Assembly (NCBI GenBank): GCA_016708105.1
Contig: JADJGJ010000002.1
Location: 434,001 to 498,000, forward strand
Reading direction: 5' to 3'
Origin: Crocinitomicaceae bacterium
GTDB lineage: Bacteria; Bacteroidota; Bacteroidia; Flavobacteriales_D; Crocinitomicaceae
DNA length: 64,000 nt
The notes beneath the pieces are model-generated. The model saw only the letters and a list, made by a program, of their open reading frames with translations. It was not told the origin of the DNA and ran no database searches. Of the stretch, positions 33,418-40,429 are shown one piece after another. How positions within the stretch are numbered: the first letter of the stretch is position 1; every line of letters begins with the position of its first letter. The position numbers and the translations under genes were made by a program.

Positions 33418-33471
33418 TTTTTTGTGGGGGTGGGGTAGTATTGAGTTTAGAAGATTGTTAGCTGCAACCCA

Positions 33472-34059
33472 ATGACAATAGAACAAGCAAAACAGAAAAT
33501 TTTGACGACTATTAATTCTGACAAAGAATCAGTTGACCGCTATGCTATTGACGACAAAAATATTGTTGACCACGATTTCGCATGGTATATACCTTTTCTG
33601 AGTAAGACACCATCTGAAGAAATATATGGCGGTGCTTGGAACGGTTTTTTCGTTGACAAAAAAACGGAAGAAATGTTTCAGCCCGGTTCTGGTTTGCCAT
33701 TAGAAAGATGGCTTGTTGGCTTCAAAATCGGTCTTCGTTACGACAAATACGACCTACATATTCAAAATATCAAAGACAAAAATACTAGTATTCTATACCT
33801 CAAAAAATTGAATTTTCAGTATTATACAGAAGAACGCGAAGGCGGGACTATTTGGAAGATTCCAAAATCATTTTCGAATAAGATGCTTTTGGAAAGACTT
33901 CAGAGTTTACCAACAGTTTTCCGGAATCAACGTTTGACATTTAGCATTGATACCTTCGAACAAATAATTCAGTCAGGAGCATTTGAATTTAAATTGGACC
34001 CGAATGTTTCATCTGACAATACAGTTGGAGAAAACCTAACTAGAAAAGGCAGCAGCTAA
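33472..34059 (+). CDS. Imm35/YrhB-like orphan immunity protein
   Basis: The 195-residue protein has an N-terminal alpha/beta region (MTIEQAKQKILTTI, DFAWYIPFLSKT, YGGAWNGFFVDKKTEEMFQP) that resembles the Imm35/YrhB immunity family in layout. No toxin gene is adjacent, so it may be an orphan. No signal peptide is present. The stop TAA (34057-34059) is the first three bases of the TAACACCGCATGCTA repeat, which suggests that the gene sits in a mobile cassette whose boundary is that repeat. The C-terminal ~25 residues are low-complexity. Confidence 0.5.
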   Translation: MTIEQAKQKILTTINSDKESVDRYAIDDKNIVDHDFAWYIPFLSKTPSEEIYGGAWNGFFVDKKTEEMFQPGSGLPLERWLVGFKIGLRYDKYDLHIQNIKDKNTSILYLKKLNFQYYTEEREGGTIWKIPKSFSNKMLLERLQSLPTVFRNQRLTFSIDTFEQIIQSGAFEFKLDPNVSSDNTVGENLTRKGSS

Positions 34060-34515
34060 CACCGCATGCTATGTAAAGCCTCAAGCCCTGATCTCAGCGC
34101 TCACCATGGATTTGGTATGTCAAAATTATAATTTTTATTTTTTATGCTGTTAATTCTTGGAAAATTGTGTTGGCATTTTGTGCCGGAATTTTTCACAACC
34201 AAAATTTATAAATCGAAAAATATTTTGACTTGACACATTAAAGGTTGAGCAAACCGGGTTGCAAATTTTGATCGTCGTGTAGGCGCAGGTCGCGACCTGC
34301 GCCTACGTTATGGATTTTCATTTGCAACCCTTACGCGTGACATCAATATCCTTTTGCATAATTTGATTTTGAGAAGATTTCCAGCACAATTTTTATTCTC
34401 AAACACCAATTCACTTTTATAAAACCTCAAATAATCATCGCTTAAAACTCGTTTAATTGATTAATTTTAGATTGGTGGTTATCTCAAAAGAGGTTTTTGG
34501 ACAGACTGCCGTTAT
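34057..34515 (+). repeat. Composite repeat R1 (A block, palindrome B block, IS end)
   Basis: It is ~93% similar by eye to R2 (35976-36428). It comprises an A block beginning TAACACCGCATGCTA, a B block with a 28-bp perfect palindrome at 34279-34306 framed by GGGTTGCAAAT/ATTTGCAACCC, and an IS1182 right-end remnant (34372-34515) with the TIR GGTTTTTGGACAGACTGCC. It fills the gap between the immunity gene and the HigBA pair and holds no gene. Confidence 0.85.
34279..34306. repeat. 28-bp perfect palindrome, copy 1
   Basis: The half-site GTAGGCGCAGGTCG is followed directly by its reverse complement. It is GC-rich within an AT-rich region and is repeated identically at 36191-36218 and 38419-38446. 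Confidence 0.9.
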
Positions 34516-34555
34516 AAACCATTCCAAAAATATTTCGAATTTCACTTGACTTTAT

Positions 34556-34576
34556 GTAACTTTTAAGTTACCTTTG
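34556..34576 (+). promoter_or_regulatory. Operator and -7 element of higBA
   Basis: GTAACTT-TT-AAGTTAC (34556-34571) is a perfect 7-2-7 palindrome, and its right arm overlaps the -7 element TACCTTTG (34569-34576). That arrangement fits autorepression by the HTH antitoxin. Confidence 0.6.
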
Positions 34577-34933
34577 TGTTTTATAATTAAAAAGGTTCGT
34601 CACGTTATAGCATATAAGAATTACTTCGAAGACTTCTTAAAGTCGCATCCGAAGAAAATTCAAGACAAAATCTATAAAGTCATTGAAATTATTGAAACCT
34701 TTGAGCGTGTTCCGAACACATACTTAAAAGTATTAACAGGAACGGACGGACTGTATGAAGCAAGAATTAAATTAGGTTCAAATATTTGGCGAGTATTTTG
34801 CTTTTTTGACGAAGGAAAACTTGTGATTCTTTTAAACGGCTTTGCAAAAAAGACGGAAAAAACACCTTCGAAGGAAATTGCAAAAGCTGAAAAATTAATG
34901 AGTGAATATTACCAAGAAAAAAAACGAAAATGA
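34574..34933 (+). CDS. higB: HigB/RelE-type toxin of a toxin-antitoxin pair
   Basis: The protein (up to 119 residues) has the HigB-type RelE fold: AYKNYFEDFLKSHPKKIQDK, VPNTYLKVLTGTDGLYEARIK, SNIWRVFCFFDEGKLVILLN, FAKKTEKTPSKEIAKAEK. These toxins cleave mRNA at the ribosome. The start is uncertain. TTG 34574 overlaps the -7 element and cannot be used from that promoter, and no ATG precedes the conserved VRHVIAYKNYF. A rare start near 34586-34595 is possible, or the toxin may be weakly expressed. Its stop overlaps the antitoxin start by 32 bp, the usual toxin-first order. Confidence 0.85.
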   Translation: MCFIIKKVRHVIAYKNYFEDFLKSHPKKIQDKIYKVIEIIETFERVPNTYLKVLTGTDGLYEARIKLGSNIWRVFCFFDEGKLVILLNGFAKKTEKTPSKEIAKAEKLMSEYYQEKKRK

Positions 34934-35222
34934 AAAACACAAAAGTTGGAGCGACATAAAAGACAACGTATACGGAAAAAAGGGTACTGAGAGAAGGGAT
35001 CAACTTGATCGTGATACCGAAACATTTAAAATCGGACTTCTCTTGCGCGAATCTCGTGAAAAGAGAAATTTAACTCAACAAGATTTAGCCGAACTCGTTG
35101 ACAAAAAACGAACTTATATTTCACGCGTTGAAAACGACGGAAGCAATATTACTTTGAGAACATTATTTGATATTGTTGAAAAAGGACTTGGTGGTAAAGT
35201 CAAAATCGTAATTGACTTGTAA
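34902..35222 (+). CDS. higA: HigA-type antitoxin with Xre HTH
   Basis: The 106-residue protein contains an Xre/Cro helix-turn-helix (LLLRESREKRNLTQQDLAEL, VDKKRTYISRVENDGSN) preceded by SWSDIKDNVYGKKGTERRDQ, typical of HigA partners of RelE-like toxins. It should neutralise the toxin and repress its own promoter at the palindrome upstream. ATG 34902 lies inside the toxin gene; another ATG at 34930 is in a different frame and ends at once. The stop is 12 bp before a TAACACCACATGCTA box, i.e. at the end of a cassette. Confidence 0.88.
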   Translation: MNITKKKNENEKHKSWSDIKDNVYGKKGTERRDQLDRDTETFKIGLLLRESREKRNLTQQDLAELVDKKRTYISRVENDGSNITLRTLFDIVEKGLGGKVKIVIDL

Positions 35223-35232
35223 AAAACGGTTT

Positions 35233-35436
35233 ATAACACCACATGCTAAAAGTAATGGCGCTTCGGTTCTCCAATTTTAAGTGTTTCATAGCAGCAGCGC
35301 CGCACAAAAATTTTTTAAACACTCCCGATGGCTATCGGGATTATTAAAAAAGTTTTTGTTCCGCTTGGTGGGTACTTTTAAGTTCAGTACTTTTAATCAA
35401 GGTTGCGCTACTACTTTTATGCGTAGTCCGTTATGC
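35233..35436 (+). repeat. attC-like inverted-repeat element
   Basis: The outer boxes ATAAC (35233-35237) and GTTAT (35430-35434) are inverted. Inside them TAAAAGTAATGGCGC (35247-35261) pairs with GCGCTACTACTTTTA (35405-35419) at 13 of 15 positions, with a one-base offset between the arms. A smaller hairpin CCCGAT/ATCGGG sits in the loop. The arrangement (conserved R-like boxes, spacer, L-like stem, variable middle) is that of integron attC sites, but GTTATGC departs from the canonical GTTRRRY and no integrase is in view. Confidence 0.45.
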
Positions 35437-35454
35437 TTAATTAATAAAAATGAC

Positions 35455-35877
35455 ATGAAAAATAAAATTTTCGAGAAAGGAAAATCCTATTCACTTCCAC
35501 TTCAAGGTTATGTCATTTCAAGTATCAGTACCATGGGACAAAGAATCGAATTATCCGAACAAGGAACTAACTCTGCAGAATTTGTATTGGAAATATTTAC
35601 GGACTTTCAAATAATCAGATTTAATCAGATCAACCATATCAAGCAGAGTTCAAAGGATTCTCTGATGAAACACTTATGTTCAGACCAATATGTGATAAAA
35701 CATTCTGAATGCTCAAAGTCAGGTGAGTTGCATCTTATTTTTGAGAATGAAACCGAAATTATTGTACCTGATTCAGAATTTGAAGGTTGGATTATTTCCA
35801 AATTTACTACAAAACAAATTTCGAATACGTGGGTTGTAGGCGGAATTGGAACGACAACAATTTTCTCGACAAATTGA
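35455..35877 (+). CDS. DUF6188-like small protein (possible immunity protein)
   Basis: I start at ATG 35455 (MKNKIFEKGKSYSLPLQGY); the frame opens further upstream, but that part runs through the attC-like repeat. The 140-residue cytoplasmic protein has the layout of DUF6188/immunity-like proteins: an N-terminal beta region (GYVISSISTMGQRIELSEQ), a middle helix, then GELHLIFENETEIIVPDSEF and EGWIISKF. The function is unknown. It is flanked on both sides by cassette-type repeats and there is no matching toxin gene. A gap of 98 bp with no feature precedes R2. Confidence 0.55.
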   Translation: MKNKIFEKGKSYSLPLQGYVISSISTMGQRIELSEQGTNSAEFVLEIFTDFQIIRFNQINHIKQSSKDSLMKHLCSDQYVIKHSECSKSGELHLIFENETEIIVPDSEFEGWIISKFTTKQISNTWVVGGIGTTTIFSTN

Positions 35878-35975
35878 CGGAATTGAAGTATGCAAGTAAT
35901 CACTGATTTTTTTGAGTTACAAAACCGCGACTTATAAAAGAGAGAGAAAGTGTTAATAACTGATAAAACTAAACA

Positions 35976-36428
35976 TAACACCACATGCTATGTAAAGCCT
36001 CCAGCCCTGATCTCAACGCTCACCTTGGATTTGATACGTCAAATAATTATTATTAATGTTATCCATTCTTGGAAAATCGTGTTGGCATTTTGTGCCGGAA
36101 TTTTTCACAACCAAAATTTATAAATCGAAAAATATTTTGACTTGACACATTAAAGGCTGAGCAAACCGGGTTGCAAGTTTTGATCGTCATGTAGGCGCAG
36201 GTCGCGACCTGCGCCTACGTTATGGATTTTCATTTGCAACCCTCATGCGTAACATCAATATCCTTTTGTATAATTTGATTTTGAGAAGATTTCCAGCACA
36301 ATTTTTATTCTCAAACACCAATTCACTTTTATAAAACCTCAAATAATCATCGCTTAAAACTCATTTAATTGATTAATTTTAATGAGGCGGTTGGGGTTGA
36401 AAGGGGTTTTTGGACGGACTGCCGTTAT
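35976..36428 (+). repeat. Composite repeat R2 (A block, palindrome B block, IS end)
   Basis: The same three-part structure as R1. Its IS end (about 36345-36428) appears identical, over ~85 bases, to the end of the intact IS at 12039-12125, including GTTATG outside the TIR GGTTTTTGGACGGACTGCC. The palindrome is at 36191-36218. Together with short flanks it explains the ~596 bp between the DUF6188-like gene and the next gene. Confidence 0.85.
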
Positions 36429-36473
36429 GCATTATTTCAAAGAGTACACTCCACTGAGTCAAGAAAAGTCAAC

Positions 36474-37106
36474 ATGTTCGTGAAAATTGTTTCTATTGTT
36501 TCTTTGTTATGGTTTGGCATTAGTTGCTTTTCTCAAAATATCTTTTCAGTAGATAGTCTAAGTGGCAGATACATTCTAATCGATAAATATTCGGAACTTA
36601 ATGACTCGACACCAGTTGAGTATTTGTTAACTCAATATGAGTTTATTCCGAAGCGCGGTTTAATTCTTCTAGATTGTACTGACTCTACCTTCAGGTATAG
36701 CTGTTGTCATGACACACTTTCTGAAGTCGACACATTTTACACTAACAGCCATGTATTTATGGGTGTTTACCACGGATTGATAAATCAATGCGCATATTTT
36801 TACAACGAAAAACACGGGTGGGAATTAGAGTATTATACGTTCAATGAATTTGCCACGTCATGCGAACATAAGAGGGATCGTATAAAATTTGAAGGAAAAT
36901 GGAAATATGGAAAGAAGCATGGCATTTGGAAATATTATCCAATCGACGGAGAGACTACAATTATTGAAAAGTACCGAAGAGGAAAACTTATACGCAAAAA
37001 AACACTGCATAACACCGCATGCTATGCAAAGCCTCAAGCTTTCATCTCTGCGCTCACCTTGGATTCGATATGTCAAAATTATAATTTTTATTTTTTATGC
37101 TGTTAA
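36474..37106 (+). CDS. Secreted MORN-like repeat protein, 3' end formed by repeat
   Basis: ATG 36474 gives a signal peptide (VKIVSIVSLLWFGISCFSQ). The mature protein of ~190 residues contains MORN-like variants (FEGKWKYGKKHGIWKYYPID, EKYRRGKLIRKK) typical of Bacteroidota toxin-antitoxin-type or surface MORN proteins. From about 37005 onward the frame runs into repeat R3, so the last ~35 residues (NTACYAKPQAF...) are encoded by the repeat and the natural C-terminus may be lost. There is no partner gene. The upstream frame back to 36369 is within R2. Confidence 0.55.
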   Translation: MFVKIVSIVSLLWFGISCFSQNIFSVDSLSGRYILIDKYSELNDSTPVEYLLTQYEFIPKRGLILLDCTDSTFRYSCCHDTLSEVDTFYTNSHVFMGVYHGLINQCAYFYNEKHGWELEYYTFNEFATSCEHKRDRIKFEGKWKYGKKHGIWKYYPIDGETTIIEKYRRGKLIRKKTLHNTACYAKPQAFISALTLDSICQNYNFYFLCC

Positions 37107-37147
37107 TTGTAGGAAAATTGTGTTGGCATTTTGTGCCGGAATTTTTC
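37010..37147 (+). repeat. Repeat R3 (A block only)
   Basis: It begins TAACACCGCATGCTATGCAAA and follows the A block of R1/R2 up to the GGCATTTTGTGCC hairpin and AATTTTTC, but lacks the B block and IS end. It overlaps the 3' end of the MORN-like gene. Confidence 0.75.
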
Positions 37148-37224
37148 AATAAAGTGACACTTAGTATCCTGTTCTGATATTGTCGCGAAAAATTTATTTC
37201 AAATTGAAAGCTCTAAAAAAATAT

Positions 37225-37380
37225 TTTGTTCCGCTTGGTGGGTACTTATGCAAAATAAGCGGAATTAACGGTTGAAAATTTTTGGAATAATCAAAATTAA
37301 CAACTGGTATAATTTTAATGCCTGTACTTTTAATCAAGGGTTTGTTACTACTTTCATGTGTAGTTTGAAAGCCAATTTAA
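37225..37380 (+). repeat. Second repeat family, shared with 35356-35430
   Basis: GTTCCGCTTGGTGGGTACTT occurs at 37228-37247 and 35359-35378. Further on, GTACTTTTAATCAAGG and TACTACTTTxATGxGTAGT are common to both. In the other copy this block forms the right half of the attC-like structure. No gene lies between 37148 and 37447 apart from the vbhA promoter. Confidence 0.6.
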
Positions 37381-37416
37381 CGCGACAAAAACAAGTGATT
37401 TGACCTAAATATTTTG

Positions 37417-37424
37417 TAAATTTG
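37417..37424 (+). promoter_or_regulatory. -7 element of the vbhA-fic operon
   Basis: TAAATTTG matches TAnnTTTG and lies 23 bp before ATG 37448. Confidence 0.45.
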
Positions 37425-37447
37425 AAATGGAGTAAAGACTGTAAAAT

Positions 37448-37669
37448 ATGTTCAACACGATAGAAATAGACCGAAGCAATCTGACAATAATGGGTGTTAA
37501 GTTTTCAGACTTGAAAACATTAGAAGGTACTGCAAACGCTTTGGGGAGTAATATGTTTGAAGGATTTAAACCTACGCCCAAAGGCATTGAAATTATTAGG
37601 GACTATGTAACGGGAAAAATATCCCTAGCAGAATTTGTTGCATACGCCAAACAAAAAGCCTATGTCTAA
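37448..37669 (+). CDS. VbhA-like antitoxin of a Fic toxin
   Basis: The 73-residue protein ends in the antitoxin VbhA-type helical motif (PTPKGIEIIRDYVTGKISLAEFVAYAKQKA). Such antitoxins bind the paired Fic enzyme and block its ATP site. It overlaps the fic start by 8 bp (ATGTCTAA), so the two are translationally coupled. The identification rests on the C-terminal motif plus gene order. Confidence 0.82.
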   Translation: MFNTIEIDRSNLTIMGVKFSDLKTLEGTANALGSNMFEGFKPTPKGIEIIRDYVTGKISLAEFVAYAKQKAYV

Positions 37670-38269
37670 TTCCTACAATTACATAGACCCTGATTACACC
37701 TACACTGACCCTAAGACAGGTGTTTTAAGGAATTTACAGGATATACCGATTCCGATATTTTGCTCTTTGTTGAGAGCGGTGCGCTAACAAAACGACTTCA
37801 AGATCTTTACGAGGATCCAATAAAAATAAAAGGGATTGAAAGCCTCTTTGAAATTCATAGATATTTATTTCAAGACATATATTCTTGGGCAGGAGAAAAA
37901 AGAACAGTTGAAATTAGCAAAGACGGCAAACAGTTCTTCCCTACTACCCACTTTGACAACGCTTTCAGGTATATTGACCAATTAATTGCTGGGTTCAAGA
38001 AAATTCCGAAAGTCAATAAAAAGCTACTTGCAGAGAAATTGGCGGAAATTTTGGATAACGTCAATTATTTACACCCATTCAGAGAAGGAAATGGACGAGC
38101 ACAAAGAGAGTTTTTAAGACTGTTGGCTTTAGAAAAAGACTTGAAACTTAATCTCAATCCTCCAAACAACAGAAGTGTTTACGAACAATATATGAAAGGC
38201 ACAATTGAAAGTGACGTGCAGACTTTGACAGAATTAATTGTTGAACTAATTGGCACGAATGATAAATAG
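37662..38269 (+). pseudogene. fic: Fic-domain AMP transferase with one-base frameshift
   Basis: Translation from ATG 37662 gives MSNSYNYIDPDYTYTDPKTG and VLRNLQ, then leaves the family frame and stops at 37787. The neighbouring frame resumes with YTDSDILLFVESGALTKRL and continues to 38269 with an intact Fic core: HPFREGNGRAQREFLRLLAL near the middle and the helices around IYSWAGEKRTVEISKDGKQF. A single-base loss near 37738-37745 explains this. The toxin is therefore probably inactive, or produced only as a shorter form from TTG 37760. Fic enzymes of this class transfer AMP to target proteins. The catalytic motif HxFx(D/E)GNGRxxR is complete. Confidence 0.82.
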
Positions 38270-38384
38270 AAAAACAGCTTATATAAAGCGCAACATTTGT
38301 ACCACTCTTGTATAAAAATCAGTGAAAGAAAATCCTCTCAAAATCCTAAATTGAAAAAGATATTTTGCTTAAATTCATTTATGG

Positions 38385-38485
38385 TTGAACCAAACGGGTT
38401 GCAAATTTTGATCGTCGTGTAGGCGCAGGTCGCGACCTGCGCCTACGTTATGGATTTTCATTTGCAACCCTCACGCGTAACATTA
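38385..38485 (+). repeat. Repeat R4 (palindrome B block only)
   Basis: GGGTTGCAAATTTTGATCGT through TTTGCAACCC is repeated from R1/R2, with the identical 28-bp palindrome at 38419-38446. The rest of 38270-38552 holds nothing recognisable, and the IS end is absent. Confidence 0.8.
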
Positions 38486-38554
38486 AAACGCTATTGCAAC
38501 ATTTGGGTTTATATTAATTCCACTGCATCAGCATTTTCATTTACCACAAAAAAA

Positions 38555-38580
38555 AACCGCCATCTTGTGAGATGACGGTT
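38555..38580 (-). terminator. Terminator of the PA-domain gene
   Basis: AACCGCCATCT and AGATGACGGTT pair with one mismatch around TGTG; on the minus strand a T-run follows, 22 bp after the stop. Confidence 0.8.
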
Positions 38581-38602
38581 CTTTAAAAATCTGAAAAAAA
38601 TC

Positions 38603-40324
38603 TTAGCGATTCACAACAATCTGAACATCTTTAGAACTTCCATCTTCCATGGTAAGTTTTAAGGTGTACATACCTGTTGGCAATGATGTAACGTCAATAG
38701 TAAGCATGGCGTTGTTCATGGTAATGTTTTGCGTTGAAACAATTTTACCGGTGATGTCAACCACGGCAACTGAAATGTTTCCTTCACATTGTCCAAGCGG
38801 AATGTTCACTACCTGATTTGCAGGATTTGGATAAGCTGTCAAATCATTTTGCGGAAGCTCAACTAGTCCAATGGTATTTACATCTTGAAAATTGATTGTT
38901 ACAGCAGGTGAAAGATCAGTGCCGTAGCCTGCAGGATACCATTGACCACCATCAATACGCACCATGTTGATTGGTTGTAAATAGGTTTCAAAGTTCCAGT
39001 TATAATCTAGGTCAGAATCGTATCCCGGATAAATAGCAGGTGAATAAAGATTCAGGCAGAACAAATAACGCATATTGTCTTCAAGCGGAATATATTCTTC
39101 AAATTCTACATATACATTTTCACCTTGCAGGTTGGCTGTATAAATATATTCAGCTGAGGTAATGTCGCTGATGGTAATATTATTTAAGTCTAATGCCACA
39201 TCATTGATATCTGCGAAAACATCAGTCCACTCATACACGGTGATTTCAACAAATTCACCATCTATGCTGGTTGCTGTTGGATTTTGTGAAGTACCGGCTG
39301 AGAAAGTCATCCCTCTTGCAAATAATCTGCTTGCATTTGGATCTTGAAAAGCAAGACACGTTTCAAGTGAAGTAGTAGAACCATTAAACAAGTTTTGTGT
39401 GTTTACCGGTTGTAATGTTACATCATTAACCTGACCATACGACCAAAGTGAATCATTGATCATAAAATCAGCTTCACGTTGGTTATCATAGGTTGATTCA
39501 TCTAATGGAGTCATGTCAACAGTGTAAACCATGTCATAATATCCGTTTGCATACGAAGTTTGAGAGAAAGTTGGAAGTGAAACAAAAACTGAATCACCAG
39601 AAAGCAAATCAAATGGAGCTGAAGTTTCATCATACACATTTGAAGCACCCAAATCAATCATACAATTTAAGGTAATGCCTGTTTGATCATTGCTACCATA
39701 GTTTCTTACCCAAGTACCAATTTCAATTTCAAACTCGGTGTTATCTTGACAAAGCAATTGTACGTTAGAGAAACTTTCAGCACGCAACAAATCAGCATCA
39801 GTAAATCCTAAGTCATCACCATAAAGTCCATTTTTTGAACCGATGAAAACGGTAGTGTTTTCAGCTAAAATTTCAGGACGTAATAAAGCACCGTCAGTAT
39901 TAGAAATCATGATAACCGGAATGGTTACATTGAGACCTTCAGCACCACCACCCATTGCAACCGGAGCACCGGCGGCATTATTGATAATGATCACCGCAAT
40001 GGCACCTTGGTTTTGCGCGTTGAGTGCTTTTAAACCAAACTCACAGCTTCCACGGTAACATACTGCTACCTTTCCGGTGAGGTTATTAACTGCAGGGTTG
40101 CAGCTCAATGAATCAGCAGAGGTACCATCATCTACAAATTCCATTATACCTGAAACTGCGTTGGCAGGGTTGGTCATATCAGGCACTGCCCAGGAAGTTC
40201 CTTCAGCATAAGTGAAGTCATAGTTGCCTTCATTTGGAGATGGAGCCTCCACATAGCAAATAATCTGCGCAGTACTCATAAAGGAGATGAGCATTGCACT
40301 TGCAATTAGTAAAACTTTTTTCAT
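38603..40324 (-). CDS. PA-domain protein with T9SS type A sorting domain
   Basis: The 573-residue protein has a signal peptide (MKKVLLIASAMLISFMSTAQ), a protease-associated (PA) domain at about residues 70-165 (GKVAVCYRGSCEFGLKALNA, GAIAVIIINNA, IPVIMISNTDG), a beta-rich middle, and a C-terminal type A sorting domain (LTAYPNPANQVVNIPL, VDITGKIVSTQNI, LPTGMYTLKL, VQIVVNR). PA domains mediate substrate or protein binding and are often attached to peptidases, but no peptidase domain is present here. It is expected at the cell surface. It has its own terminator and is probably monocistronic. Confidence 0.9.
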   Translation of the reverse strand: MKKVLLIASAMLISFMSTAQIICYVEAPSPNEGNYDFTYAEGTSWAVPDMTNPANAVSGIMEFVDDGTSADSLSCNPAVNNLTGKVAVCYRGSCEFGLKALNAQNQGAIAVIIINNAAGAPVAMGGGAEGLNVTIPVIMISNTDGALLRPEILAENTTVFIGSKNGLYGDDLGFTDADLLRAESFSNVQLLCQDNTEFEIEIGTWVRNYGSNDQTGITLNCMIDLGASNVYDETSAPFDLLSGDSVFVSLPTFSQTSYANGYYDMVYTVDMTPLDESTYDNQREADFMINDSLWSYGQVNDVTLQPVNTQNLFNGSTTSLETCLAFQDPNASRLFARGMTFSAGTSQNPTATSIDGEFVEITVYEWTDVFADINDVALDLNNITISDITSAEYIYTANLQGENVYVEFEEYIPLEDNMRYLFCLNLYSPAIYPGYDSDLDYNWNFETYLQPINMVRIDGGQWYPAGYGTDLSPAVTINFQDVNTIGLVELPQNDLTAYPNPANQVVNIPLGQCEGNISVAVVDITGKIVSTQNITMNNAMLTIDVTSLPTGMYTLKLTMEDGSSKDVQIVVNR

Positions 40325-40429
40325 GGTTTTTCAGATTTAGTAAATTTTCAAGGACAAATTAACAAAATTCAAGCGAATTAAGAAACATTAACTTCATGAA
40401 GCCTTGTTGAATTTTTCACATTTCTATCA

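Noticed and set aside
34057..34515. R1 as a complete attC site
   Set aside because: Only the left box (TAACACCGCATGCTA) resembles it; the right end is an IS terminal repeat and the arms do not pair.
37662..37800. Programmed frameshift in fic
   Set aside because: No slippery heptamer, homopolymer or stimulatory structure is visible at the break, so simple base loss is more likely.
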